Assembly (NCBI GenBank): GCA_951230915.1
Contig: OX579638.1
Span: 124,001-188,000, forward strand
From: Antitrichia curtipendula
Taxonomy: Eukaryota; Streptophyta; Bryopsida; Hypnales; Leucodontaceae
Direction: 5' to 3'
DNA length: 64,000 bases
Each line of letters starts with the position of its first letter. Positions within the stretch are counted from its first letter, which is position 1. The position numbers and the translations under genes are program-made. Under the pieces are notes generated by a model. It had not been told where the DNA came from and ran no database searches. It was given only the letters and a program-made list of their open reading frames with translations. Shown piece after piece: positions 34,401-46,978 of this stretch.

Positions 34401-37237
34401 GTGGGGAATGCTGCCGCATGAGCATAGCGAAACGGGTGGAAATTTTAAGTATTTTTTCTTCCAATTCTTAGCATTTAGAAAAATGAAGTCCTATGACCCT
34501 GAACATTGAGTAACGAAAACCTTGCAAGAAATTGTTGTATTTAATTTGAGTGGATGTGGAATCAAAATATTTTAAGTAATGTAATTTGGCTATTTCAATC
34601 TCGTATGTCACATGCATTGTTCCTATTCAACTTGTTACACAATAGAAGTATAACATACACCTTTATTAAAATTAGAATCAATGAAGTAAAAACAAGCATT
34701 GACCATATGAGTCTACCTACTAAAGCCTAAATATTGAAACTCATACAAGTCATGGCCTCCACTGTGCTACCTTTTGTGAAGAATAAATTTACGTGCTATT
34801 TGGATGAAGACTAAAATCTAGTACAAGAAGATGAAAGAGAGGAGTGTATAGATTTATCAACACCATGTGCTAAATGACATGTATAGCAACAAATAGTAGA
34901 AGTATACCTTGATATGAGGTTTCATTTGTGTTTTGTTTTGTTGGTTGGTTGGTTGGTGATATAGAGATCTTTGGAATTGTACGTCCCTTAGTTGCATTCT
35001 TGGTAGTATGAAAAAAGCTCTCTATAAGGAGAGGTGCATGGACTTTGTTTTATAGCATTTTGACTATGAGAATATATTGAATTTCAATTTTTTGATAAAT
35101 TAAAAGATTAAACAATTATTTTTTACTTCAATATTTTATCATAGCGTGGCAATGGCACATGGCTCTACTAATATACATGGAAATGGCATTCATATTATGT
35201 ACAGATAATTACAATTCACCTACAGAATCGAGTATTTTTATGAAGGTATTTTAACTAAGTGGCACATTAGATTCCTTTCATTGTGATTGCACTCTTCAGT
35301 GAAAAGCTCGTTGATTTCTTAAAATTTTAGCATTCCACATGTTTTGATACAATGCATTCCATCAATCAAATTCGGAGACACTTATTGAAGGAAATATGTA
35401 AATATGGAGGTTTCCAAAATTTCTATGCTAACCAGTTTCAAACAATTAATCACCCATGTGTTTCAATCAATTATCATATGCAATCATGAGTATTAAATGA
35501 AACAAATAAAACAATTCACCCAAAAAGGGAGTTTTGATATCGGAACCCCCCGAATTGTTATGTTTGATTGGAGTTGTGTAAGAAACGAACTGTGCCCTTT
35601 ATGCAAAACTGAAAATGACAATTTTGTATTATATTATGCAAAATTCTTTGAAAAGGCACAAAAAGCAATTTAAAAGATTATTGGACATGACTATATAACC
35701 ATGTTTTTGGCACTAAAGCTCTATCTCAAGTGATCGATCCATTTTCTGTACCATTCCAAACAATCTTGCATAAAGTGAAATAAAATGGAAACATATGCAA
35801 TATTTAGACTTGTACATGTTGTCATTGGTGCTCATTGCACTCCAGCTTGCACCAATAGGTATTCTTAACAAGTGGTCCACTACCAAAAATCAGCTCCAAA
35901 TAGAATTCAAAAAATTTAACAATTTCATTTTTTCTATGGCATATTCACTATTTCAACACAATACCAATTACTTGTATCAGTTCCCCTAAGAGATTTCAAA
36001 TACTATCAATCAAATAAAACTAAATTTCTAGGTATAATAATGTTGCACTAAAATGTACACTTACATCATTGTAAACCTCCAATAATTTCTGAGCGTATGA
36101 AATCTTTTTTCTAATTCTTATTGCAATTCCTTGTAAATAATTTCTCAATAAATAATCTTCTAAAGATTTTTCTATAAACTCTAATAACATTTTTTTCATT
36201 ACATTTTTGAACACTATCCTAAAGACTCAAAATGCAATTGCAAAATTTAATTTTGTCCAATTTTTTGTATTATAAATATGTATATATGTAGAAACCTCAT
36301 TGGCGTTTAGGATGTCCGCATAAGGACCAGACTACAACTTTTTGAAAAAAAAGATTGTTTATATTTTTTGGGGGGAAGTTATAAATTGCACCCAAGATTT
36401 CGTGCAAATATTGTTAGCTTCGACAAGGTCTCCGAAAATCCCCAAGTACAAATGCAACTTTTAAATAAAGAACTTTTTTCATCTTTTGAAAATTACATGT
36501 CCCAATGGAATATCGTGAGTGTTGATGAGGTCTCATCCAAAAAATTGAGTTGCAGCTATACCCAAGCCCTTTGCAAGAATAGGTTTGGTGACAAAAGGGT
36601 CTTAGAAGTATATATATATGTATATTTTTTATTTTTTTATTTTTTTCTTCTAGCTGATTTTAAGCTTCCATAGGGATAGATTCGGTGTCAAATGATTGCC
36701 CGAGGTCCTAAAGGTGCAACTATAGTTTTCCAAAAATGCTTGATAAAAATTAATTTTTGAAATTATTTAGTTGTTTTCCTAAGCCACCACTGCACTTGCT
36801 TCTTTCTTTTTTTGAAATAAACGGTGAAATTTAAAGGACAAAAAATAGAAGTCAATTTGATTTTGTAATGGTCCTTCCTGAAAAATCAGACTGAGTTTTA
36901 TTCTTTTTTTTCTTTAAATCTCACCTTGTGTTTCTCTAGAAAAAAACCGATGGCAATTGTTATACTTTAAGACTTCTAAAGATTGTAATGGTTTTAGGAA
37001 AGCAACTAAATAAATTTGGAAATTAACTTTTAAAAATAATTTTTAGAAAACTATAGCTGTCGGTGCCGGTGCCGATTCTGGTACTTCTGACTATCAAAAA
37101 GTCTTCAAACTTAACAAGTCGCTTATTTAACACATAAAACTCTAATCTAATTTTTAGTGAGATTTTATTGCACTCTGGGTAATTTTTATGAAATTACCAT
37201 CAGTTTTGGCGACGATTTTGGCGACGTTGTCATTTTC
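34401..37237. other. AT-rich stretch, little recognised
   Basis: No gene is supported apart from the weak LINE-like fragment at 35535. The plus frame 36368-36673 begins with a mixed-composition segment but ends in low-complexity TTTTTAT read as codons. 36780-37060 repeats some phrases (ATTTAGTTGCTTTCCTA-like) in inverted order. Confidence 0.45.
35535..35670 (+). pseudogene. Possible LINE-type zinc-binding tail fragment
   Basis: The plus frame reads FDWSCVRNELCPLCKTENDNFVLYY. This recalls the CPLC...E...H region that follows reverse transcriptase in plant LINEs, but the usual HxxxxC is missing and no RT block lies upstream. Weak. Confidence 0.25.
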
Positions 37238-38264
37238 AAGGCCCAACAGGGGCAGTGCATGGACTTTTCCTAAACCCTACGGAGCGGAGCGAGTAGGGTT
37301 TAGGCCTGTTGCGGAGCGCCCATAGGCGCATAGCTACAGTCCTCCATAGGGTTTGCTGAAGGGGGACTATGGGTTGATGGGCCGAGTTCTTTGGGTGTTA
37401 TGGGATTTTTTAACATAACAACAGTGAGAGGAAGAGAAATGAAAAACCACCGCACTGTTCAGGGGTCTTTAAGGAGAAAACAGGTGAGCAAGGTCTAGGG
37501 TTCAGCAGGTGTCTCGAATTAGAAAATGAGGTATGTCGATGTCGGGTGCTGGGATGTATCGAGATCAATGGCATCGATATCTTGATGTCGACGGCCTCGA
37601 GATATCGAGGTTTTTAGGATGCTAGGATATCCAGTTATCAAGAGGATTAAACACAGATCGGGAGTTATCGAAAGGGATTAAACACAGATCGGGGTGACGA
37701 TCATGGCGGGGACAGGAGGCGGTTTGGGCGACGGTGTCATTTTCAAGGCCCGATGGGGGCAGTGCCAACGACTCACGTGGTGTCTTCTCTCTTGTGCAGT
37801 TGAGGTGTTGGGGGTCATTTGGCTTCAGGGGTATATTTCGGTTTCGGAAAGAGATTCTTGATTTTAACGTAGATGGTCGATAAGGAAGGATTTGTTATCG
37901 GCTTGAGATCACAGGAGCCCTCTTGGAAGTAAGTGGTTAGGGTCTATGTACGTTTGTGCCTGCTCCGTAGGATGGTACAAAAATTCGCCGGGCCGCTATG
38001 ATTTTGGGAGAAGACGCCACATGAGTCACTGGCATTGCCACCATTGGCCAATCTAGGCACTTGCATAGCCACCATCACCATCCTAAATCCTAAGATCAAT
38101 GGGGTCAAGAGCTTGGCGCCGGAAGACTTCAACAATCTTGGACTTGAAGAAGACCATGGTGCCATGGCTTGCGGTTTTAGGGTGAAATGGCACCAAACAA
38201 TTCTACGCCCAAACAGTTCTTCCTTTTTTGGGTCGTTACAATGGAGGGAATAATGTAAAGGGAT
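37238..38264. repeat. Duplication D1, copy b
   Basis: Matches 8189-9233 closely. The telomere-motif hairpin is at 37269-37304. It stops abruptly at GGGATG (38264) where D2 copy b begins, so D1 and D2 are fused here but separate elsewhere. Confidence 0.85.
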
Positions 38265-38268
38265 GTCT

Positions 38269-39740
38269 TAAAAATTCACACTCTTAAGTTGCTTCCACAA
38301 CAAAGTACAATTTAACTCTCTACTTAGAAAAAGTATCTGGAATACTCAATTTCGTCAACAAAAACTATAACGGGTTACAATAAATGATCTCACACTGTAG
38401 CTCTCTTACATTGTGAGCAATCAATTCTTTGAGCAATTACAAATTTCGCTTTACACTCTAGATTAATAACCAACAATTATCTCTCCAATTTCCTCGGCAA
38501 AGATATTAAGAATCAACTTATAAATGAATTCTTCACAATTAACACTCAACAATAAAGCTTCAATTAAATTGCGTTACCCTTCACAAATAACACTCAAAGA
38601 ATGACACGTGGTAACACGAAAATTATCCTCCACAATGATTAATAAATTTCAATTACTCTCCATATCTTCACTTACATTTATAAAAATATCAATCGTACTT
38701 CATTAATTAACACATACACAATTGTCCTCATAGCAAAGGGTTTAGGATAATCACACAAAATGAATTAGCCTAAGCTCAAGATATGAACACTCAAAAACAT
38801 ACAATAATGAATTCACACAATAACACATGAAAAACAAAGAATGCAAGAGAGAGAGAACAAGCAAAAAAAACATTTAGACCAAAATCAAGATTCGAAAACA
38901 CATGAGAGACAACCCTCGCAACTTCAACCACCTTGACTAATTCCAACTTCATTCATTCAAAATAAAATCAACAAATTTAAGTCATTTCCATTCATTTTGA
39001 ATGACTCATTTGAATTTTAACCGCATTTACACAATAATTTAAAAATAAACAAAATAAAGGGATAAAAGGTCTGCATTTTGGGTTCAGGGTGTTGCCAAAC
39101 CTTTGATGTACCATGTGCAGGACTATAGGGAACACATCTGCCACATGTCAAGGATACTGGGATATTTTCATTTCATATTGACCCTACTCAAAATCCTAAA
39201 ACACCCTCTTACGGACAATTATCCTTTAGGGGTTTATATTGGACAACATAGATGGAAACAAGCTTTAAATGGCATACACTCTTGATATCAGCACTCCAGG
39301 AATTTAGGGATATCTCGATGTCAACAACAACAGATATCGAGAGACCAAAGAATAGCAAGAGGTTTCGAAATATCAAAGATATTAAGAATATAGGCCATTG
39401 AGAGATAGCGATATAGCGAGGTATCAAACTACAGAGAAATGGCTTGCTGAGATTTTGGGTTTAGGGTGAATCAATGTCTCGATATTGATTGCTGAGATAT
39501 TTCGAAATCGATTGCTGAGATATTTCGAAATCGATTGCTGAGATACCTCGATATCGGTTGCTGCAATACCTCGACATCGGTTGCTGAGATATTTCGATTT
39601 CGATATCGGTGGCATCGATATCTCGAGGTACCAACCACATTGATATCTTGAGGTATCGATTGCTGACATATCGATTGCTGACAGATATCGGGATTTTGAG
39701 ATACCAGGTGCACATATGAGGTCTAGGGTGTTTAGGGAGC
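38269..39740. repeat. Duplication D2, copy b
   Basis: Matches 24171-25633. At 39083-39100 it has GGTTCAGGGTGTTGCC where copy a has two TTTAGGG units followed by TACCC. Confidence 0.9.
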
Positions 39741-40620
39741 AACAAATATTGAGATGTCGTGATGATTGAGAGAGGAATTTAAGAAAACACAAGGTGTAGA
39801 CGGTGGAACAAAGGTTTTTAGGCTTGATTGAAAACAACATCCAGGGTTATTGAATTTTGGCAGCCCAATCTGATCAATGTGGCCATCCACAAAGACTCCA
39901 ACGAGTCCCGCGGCTTTTCCGCGTGGCATTCTACAGGTAGTTATTTCAACTTTGTGGATGATAGGTAATAAATAGATCAATGCAAAACCGGCAAGAAGGA
40001 GGAGACACAATCGCTACTTCGGGGTTGAACGCTCCAGGGCAGGCCAAGAATGGACGGTTGGACCTAAGGGGACTTGATTATCGAGTCATCATCCAATGAT
40101 GAGTTCGGCGGTACTACGCTCGAGGGAACCGCAGTTCGACTCGGTCTTTCCTACCTCTTCTCATCCATGGGTCCGGTCCGATTCAGTGTTACTACGCCCG
40201 GAGGAACCGTAGTTCCACCCGGGCTTTCCCACCTCGGTCCAGGCCCGTGGGGACCTATGGCGGTCGATTTTGGGGTTGGTTTCGAGGTTTTGGGTCCACG
40301 GTTTTGTCTCGATTTGAAACACCCAGACCAGCAAATAAATTAGGCTTCCATGAAAGTTGATTCAGATGTATCAAGGGATTAACTTACAAAATGGGAATAC
40401 TCCGATGAGCTCTGTTGGTGCTCAAAGCATTTGCAAGTCTGGCAATTTCCTGCAAAATGCCCCGACAATGCGATGTTGAAGACCGTAACACGCCAATGCT
40501 GTTGCTGAATGAATGAAGCGGCTTCGAAATCGAGTTGTGGGGATCACTTAAGAAACCGCCTCGACTCCCGTCGCGGTAATCCCATTGCCCGAGAAATCGA
40601 TACCCTCAACACTCTGTCTT
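39741..40620. other. Possible orphan exon and a 180-bp repeat unit
   Basis: At about 39855-39936 on the minus strand, after a CTGTAG acceptor, a clean frame reads MPRGKAAGLVGVFVDGHIDQ then IGLPKF. It looks exon-like but I do not recognise it. 40079-40260 is a diverged unit of the 180-bp repeat at 25638. 40380-40620 holds nothing I can assign. Confidence 0.4.
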
Positions 40621-43600
40621 TGTCGCAGCATAGGATAAGTGAAATTCCTTATTATGCTTACAAAAACCACTTTAAAGCATAACAAAGTGACTCTAAAGAT
40701 CGAACCCACGAGATTCTGTGAAGTATTTAGCCCTGCTAGACAATTTGGAGAGTAGAAATCAATATAAACCTTTTCCCTTCCGATTCTCTTCTTTAACCGG
40801 AGAAGCCATTTCTTCTTTAGACCGGATATTTCCACTTTCTAACTCTGAATTCTATCCGGTTTTTATATTATCAAAACCCACAACCACCGCCAGAACCGGA
40901 TACCTCCTTCCTGGATTACTTACTAGGGCAGACACTTTCTTCCACCTATTATCCACTAGTTACCTTTTTCCGGTTTAGTTTAGCCTCCGTTGGCTCATCA
41001 GAGGGATCTGCCTTTTGCTTTTGAGTGTGGTAGGCCCACCACACCTTCCGGTCCTATAGTGGCGGAAGGGTCACTTTTCTATTCTAAACTTCTATTCTAA
41101 CCAGAATCCGGTTTGATTTCCCACAACGATCCTAGGGATAAACCCAGACCGTAGGTCACACGGAAACCCCCCGTACGATTCTCTTCAACTACAACGACTT
41201 CAGCAATTTCCTCAATCCCGTGCGGATCTAAGGTGACTACAAGCGCGTCCGCCCGTACCAGCAGAATCTAGAACCCTTCCGTTTACTTATTCAGATAATG
41301 AAACCTCTCAAGTGGTCGGATGCTAAGCCAGATTTCTCATCCGGTAACTTCTAGCACAGTCAAAAGCTCCTCTCTCTCTTGCCTAGCCTAACACTGGTTA
41401 TTTCATCCGGAATAATGGACTCTAAATCTGCTGAGGTGCAATGACTCACTCCCAGCTCTTACAACCTGTTCTCATACACTTGAAATCAGAAAGAAAGCAT
41501 GCCAAAGGGAGCAATCCTTCTCCAAATCCAGTCACCTGCATACAGTCTCTTGCTCACTCACCCGACCAATCTTTGGAAAGGCAACAAAACAATAGAAAAT
41601 GCAAGTATACAGAATATGCAAAGGAATAACTCCTGGTCTCAGTTGAGAGACCTGATTATATACACAAAATTTTAGTTCACAAAAGGAGGTCCCAGAAAAT
41701 CCGGCTCTACTTTAGCCAAGATTTTCGGATCTAATCTTCCCGGATTCCTCGGGTTAAGTCCTGACCTAGCAAAATTTGTCCTAATCTATACAGCTTATCT
41801 ACCTAATCACTACACTGGCCCACCACTATCCGGCGTGTTATGCTCGGAGATGTCTTCCAAGTTCTTCCTCTTGTCTCCTCCTTCCGGAATACGCTCTGGC
41901 TCTATTGGTGAAGTCTTGTCCCCAGGAGTTCCTGAAGCTTGAGGTCTAGGTTTCTTCTGATTCGAGACCGGAGTCTCAAACTTCCCATCCAGGATCTCCA
42001 CATCATCAAACTGATCCGGAAATGGAATTCCTGACAGTGTGATGGGTCCCTTTGCCTGCAATCTCCGGCTCCCCTCCTCGATCTTGTTGGCAGACTCCCT
42101 GAAATCCCGCATGGAAGCCTCCAACTCGCTGGCAAAATCCGCGAGGATCCGTGCTACCCGTGTTTCGGATATCTTCTTGTCTTTATGCACGTCTTCATCA
42201 AACAGCTTGGCCTTCGCCATAGTATCCCCGGATACTCCTACTACAAGGGTCATCCGCTCCATGGCTGCCTTGGTGTCCTCCTGTAACGTCCGTGCAGCTT
42301 TCACCTCCTCCTGGCTGGCCTCCCTATCCCTCTTCAGGATTTGGATATCCTTTCTCAACCGGATTGCCAGCTCATCCATCTCCCTCAGATTAATATTCTG
42401 TTGGAGAGTCCGCTCCTCTAACTCCCGGATTACATCCGGATTACTGATACAGTTCGCTACCGTTTCCGGCAACGAGCTGTCCAACTTTCCTCCTACCAAC
42501 TCCGCTATCTTCTTTAGCGTGATGGTCTTCATCTCCCAGTCCGCTTTCGCTATACTAGAATCCGGACTAAGTCATTACAGGGTACCTTTAAATCTGTCTG
42601 GAACCCTTGACCCTTTCCCTTGCTGGGTCCCTCCTTCTCTGTGACAACCGGCTCCTCTACTATTTCCGGTTCCGGTCCCTTGTCCTTACTTGGTGTCGGA
42701 GGTGGCCCCCTGTTCCCGACCGTATGTTTGATCCTCTTGCGGTTCAAAGGGACATCCTCCTCTTCTTCCTCCTCCTCGGTCCAATTCCGTTTATTGGACT
42801 CGAGACCCGTTCCATTCGGACTCGGACTGTCATCCTCCGTTTTTGAGTTCTCATCCTCAGACTCTCCGTGCTTCATGAGAGCTAATTGCGCTCTCCACTC
42901 ACTACTCTCCTCTACCGTCAGGAGCATCTGCTTCCGGTACAGGTGAAACAGGAAAGGACATAGTGGGGTTCCCCTAGATTTCCCCAGATTTGCTATCATC
43001 TGGTTCACCATTCCCCATATCAATTTTCCCCAGTCTACTTTCCGCTCCTGACTGAGGGCCCCAAAAATGGTGTTCCCTAGTGCTGCTGTCATCCGGGTGG
43101 GCTTATCCGGATTCAGGATGGGAAGCAAAAACTCTAACAATACCTTGTGACGAGCATTGATGCAGTCTGCCACAGCAAACCCGTCCTTAGGGTTCGCCTG
43201 ACCCTTGAATTTCCCTCTCACGAATTCGTCCTTTGACTTCGCTAGGGTGGACCCTCCCGTCTTAAAATCATAGACGGTCCGCCAGGTCTCTTCCGTCCAC
43301 ATGGGTGGGACTGGACGTATCGTCTTGTCAAACTGGTTAGGGGCTCCATCGATGAGTTCCCTAACTTTTGCTTTGTTACGGAAACCCCAAGGTTTTCTGT
43401 AAAACCCGACACAACCCATAGTCGTGAGATCGTCTATGAGGTTGGTTCTCTCCCTATCCGTGGGTGGTTCTGACGGCGCCACCCTTCTAAGTTTAATCTC
43501 CGTTCTCGGTGTGCTCGGTTGGCCAAGTGATTTGGGCCGCTTAATTACAGGCATCCGGCCAATCTTTCTCTCCCTTTCTCGATTTTCTACCTCACGTCTC

Positions 43601-44147
43601 TCCTGGCCGCACGTCCCGTTCCTCACAATCTCTCGTCGGTCTCAACCGACTAAGTACCTGTACCAAATTCACACAATCTCTCTCCTAAGTGCGCCTAACT
43701 CCTCCCTGCTAATCACGATTAGGCGCGCGTGATTACCTTAATCTAAGTGCGTACTAATCTAATTTCCCAGCGTTTGATCCCAGCGAGCGTACACACTAAC
43801 ACCTGAAGATTGCAAATGATTGAGAGCGTAGGAGAATGCTGGGGCTCTCAGATGCAAATGGGGACCTGGAATCCTAGTCTCAGCTTTTTGTTCTAGAATT
43901 TAGTAATGATTACTTTCTTTTCCGATTTCCGCGGTCCGGTTCCTGAGTATCCGGTTGATAGACCTGGACTGGATTTAGTTCTGGATTCCGCTCCTATTCT
44001 TTTATTCCGGATCTCCACTGATTATCTTCATAATCAGTTTCATTCTATTCTTTTCTTCCCTTCTTGCATGGATCCGGATACTTCTTCTCCGGTTTTAATA
44101 TGTAAAACATACTAAGATCAGAGGAAATCAAAAATCGTGTTGCGACA
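40621..44147 (-). mobile_element. Retroelement-like family, copy 3, both ends visible
   Basis: The plus-strand ends are TGTCGCAGCA (40621) and TGTTGCGACA (44147), inverted with 9 of 10 matches. Inside are the gag-like ORF (minus) and the 3' segment with TATATAA at 41656-41662 (minus) and the conserved CACAGAATCTCG tail. The flanks (GTCTT and GTTTC) do not make a clean target duplication. The 5' end does not contain a copy of the 3' segment, so the LTR pair is incomplete or the element is not a standard LTR type. Confidence 0.6.
41810..43554 (-). pseudogene. Gag-like/plant-transposon-like protein, copy 3 (frameshift and TAG)
   Basis: The ATG at 43554 (MPVIKRPKSLGQ) is favoured over the GTG at 43626. 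Blocks: TMGCVGFYRKPWGFRNK, GAPNQFDKTIRP, KFKGQANPKDGFAVAD, PTRMTAALGNTIFGAL, LCPFLFHLYRKQMLLT, and an acidic linker. The first frame ends in TAG at 42550-42552. The second half continues one base out of frame (ADWEMKTITLKKIAELVGG at 42541 onward), matching copy 4 after NVRADWE. It then forms a long coiled coil (LREMDELAIRLRKDIQ) to 41810. One indel near 42555 joins the halves. Confidence 0.7.
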
Positions 44148-44183
44148 GTTTCCAAAATCAAAACTCCTGTTGGCCGTCGGGAG

Positions 44184-45306
44184 TTATAAAAAGTGCAAAA
44201 CGGACAAGGTGGATTCTTGCAAGCACTGTTTGTACAATTGCTTCTTGGCAAGGAACCCTGCGCGGGTCTCCACAACCTTCTTCTTGTCCTTTTCGGTCTC
44301 ACACTCCACAGATCCAACGGAACCCGGGAGAATGAGTTGGCCCAATTGGCGATAGAGGGAGCATTTCTGGAAGAGTGCTACCCCCAAGAGGTTGGTGTTG
44401 TGCAAACGCCTGGTGCAGTGGAGGTGTTGACCGGGGCGGAAACACAAGACGTCCCCGTGCTTGGGCACGAACGACATTCCAACCTCTGGAAATGCGAAAA
44501 TGGCCGGCTCCACTCTTTCGGGAATGGCATCTGCAACCAACACGAATGCCAAGATTTGGGTTGATACAAGCTCCCAAGAAGTGAGGTTTAGAGTCGCGAA
44601 GAAGTGCAAATTACCTTCCCGGAGCCAAAGGATGAAGTCGTAGTCGTAGTCGTCCTTGTCTTTGTGGGGCCGGCAATTGAAATCCCTAGTTGTTGAGAAG
44701 GAAGAAAAAGGGCCGCCACCTATCTTGGCGTCCTCCTTGTGGAAACCTTCCACCCTTGGAATGCTCTCCAAATGCTCAAAGATAGCCAAATACTCATGCT
44801 TCAAGATCAAAGAAACAAAGCTTGCAAAATCCTCCGACAAGCCGTAAAATCTAGGATCATCCTGCTTATACCATCCGGTGTCGCCATACGTGGACCGAAT
44901 CCCCCACATGCAGATACGACTAGACCTCTTGGCCTGGGATCTAGTCGCATTCATGCCTTCCTCTCAAGATGCGAGACGACCTTTGTCATGACCTCCAGCT
45001 CTTTTGGATTGAAGACATTGTTTCTCAGATCAAAGATGTGTGTGCGAGAGGGTGACTCCAGCATTGTGATCGGACTCTCCACTCGCTTCAGGTCTTGAGA
45101 AGCTGCTCATTGAGGACATCATTCGTGTTGGCAAAGTCCACAAGCTTGACCGTCTTCCGCACGAGCACCTCCTTGCTCGTCGGGGGGAAGGCAACCGGCG
45201 GCACTTTGACAACGAGTGCGTGTTTGTCGGCATACTTCACGAGGTGGTGCTGGAGGTCTTCCACATTAACGAGAAGACCCATGCGGCACACCGAGCAAAA
45301 GTACAA
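44184..45306 (-). pseudogene. 2-oxoglutarate/Fe(II) oxygenase-like protein with zinc-finger-like start, two frameshifts
   Basis: Order on the minus strand: CSVC...LQHHLVKYADKH at 45297-45228, a C2H2-like finger; a conserved linker to LLKT; then the core frame from 44954. The core has HKD at residues 97-99 (N93, R95, D102 near it) and later a GDVLCFRPGQHLHCTRRLH block with distal His about residue 179 and Arg about 183. This is the HxD...H...R layout of double-stranded beta-helix 2OG-Fe(II) oxygenases; the TET/JBP branch is one candidate. An 84-base GT-AG intron (44531-44614) fits inside the core and is itself open. Relative to the fragment at 21.8 kb one base is lost near 45093. A second one-base shift near 44957 separates LERK from MNATRSQ. 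The gene sits between retroelement copies 3 and 4. No substrate can be named. Confidence 0.5.
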
Positions 45307-45639
45307 TGTACCTACATGGACAAGCCCACAACACAGTTCAGGGTTTTAATTTGGAGGGTCAAGGTCCCCTCACATTCCAACACCCCCAACACTTCAACAA
45401 CACACGTTGGACCCTTCAACCCAGCAACTCAGCACCTCGGCGCAGTGCTCCGAAACCTCCTCCCAACACCCAAAACCTGCAAACTCCGACACACCAGCGA
45501 AAGCCTCGCCCCCCCGGCACCTAGAGACGATTCCGGACAACATTTCGACACCGCACTCCAACATCGAGCACACCTCGACAGCCCAAAGCACCACCACACC
45601 GCAACACCTCGGTTACGCAACTCAGTACAGCCCTTAAAC
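45307..45639. other. C/A-rich filler, no gene
   Basis: CAACAC/CCAACA-rich sequence with open frames on both strands due to low complexity. It ends exactly where copy 4 homology begins at about 45640. Confidence 0.5.
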
Positions 45640-45640
45640 C

Positions 45641-46816
45641 GCGAACACAATTTTTGGAGCGTTGTGCGCGAAGCGGAACACGAATTGGGCCCGGATCATT
45701 TCCGATCTGGTGTACCAGCTCATGAGTAGGGTTGGGAAGAGTAGGGCCACTCCTCTGTGCCCCTACCTCGTCCACCTTTACAAGCACAGCCAACTTCTCA
45801 CGGAAGAGGAGTAGAAAGTTTGGAGAGCCCAGGAAGCTCTCTTGAAGTACGAATGCTCGGATTCGGACGAGGAACCGGAGGACGGATCCGGATCCGAACC
45901 AGAGACGGAAGAGGAGGAGGAAGATGTCGGGAAGTCGCATAAGAAGAAGCAGAAGACGACATCTCCGCACGGAAGGGGAACACCTCCTTCTCCGAGGGCT
46001 ACTCCGGAAGTGATACCGGAAGTGGCGAAGACGGTTTCAGAGGACATTGACCCCTCTGATCCGTTCAATCAGTTGATCTCTATCCTTTGCAACGTCAGAG
46101 CGGACTGGGAAATCAAGAAGCTGACGTTGGAGAAGGTAGGGGCACTGGTGGATGCACCTCTGGATAGCAGTCTGCACGGAAAGGTGGCGGACTGCATCAC
46201 CAATCCGGATGAGATGAAGAGGCAGGCAGCGGAAGTTGTCCGGCTTCAGGAGGAGGTCAATGCTTTGAAGATGGAGGTCTTCACTTTGAAGGAGGACATA
46301 GCCGCCACACGGGAGATGGCGGATGAAGCCCAGAGGGTGGTCAAGAAGGTGACGGATATCCTCGGGGAACCCGGAGCGGCTGCAGCCAAGGCAAAGTTGT
46401 TCGACGAGGAAGTGCTGAAGGAGAAGAAGCTTTCCGGTACCCGGTTGGTCCGGATTTTGACCGACTTCTCGGAGCAGGTGGAGACGTCATTGGTGGGAGC
46501 ACGGGAGGCAGCCAAGCGGATGGAGGAGAGCAGCCAGAAGTTGACCGGATCGATGTTCAAGGAGATCAACCTTTCGGATATCTCCTTGCCGGAATCCTTT
46601 CCGGGAGCACCGATTTCAAAGACAGGCAAGGACTTGACTCCTCAGTCGAAGAAGGATAAGTTCAAGCCTCCCAATCCGATTCAATTGAATTCCTCACTGG
46701 AATCTGTTGCCCCGGATCCCTTAGATGGGGAGCGGAACCGAAATTTGCAGGAGGTATTCGACGAGTTGGAGGCGCGTCCTAAGAGTCCCACGTTGGCTGT
46801 AGGGATGGCAGGATAG
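45641..46816 (+). pseudogene. Gag-like/plant-transposon-like protein, copy 4 (5'-truncated, one TAG)
   Basis: Reads ANTIFGALCAKRNTNWARIIS ... LCPYLVHLYKHSQLLTEEE, TAG at 45812-45814 (GAG in copy 1), then continues in frame from KVWRAQEALLKY through an acidic stretch and a coiled coil (EVVRLQEEVNALKMEVF) to TAG at 46816. At the three places where copy 1 has TAG this copy has CAG, so it serves as the reference for those lesions. Confidence 0.75.
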
Positions 46817-46978
46817 TTAGGAATCTTTCCTTGTAAATTTCTAAGAGATTCTTAATTTGTAAAATATTTAGGATAGGAAGAACCGAACTGGAAATGGAAT
46901 CCGGTCAGGATAAGATAGGACCGGATTTTCAGCGCGGAATTTTGGCGCCCTTTTTGGCCGTTGTAAATTTTGAAACTG

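Noticed and set aside
39461..39840. Several overlapping minus frames of the ISNRYVSNRYLKISM type
   Set aside because: They are codon readings of GATATC-type low-complexity sequence.
45220..45729. A 169-codon plus frame ending in the same residues as the copy 1 N-terminal frame
   Set aside because: The shared end arises because both read the copy 1/copy 4 sequence in the wrong frame. The true frame of copy 4 is the one giving NTIFGALCAKRNTNWARI.
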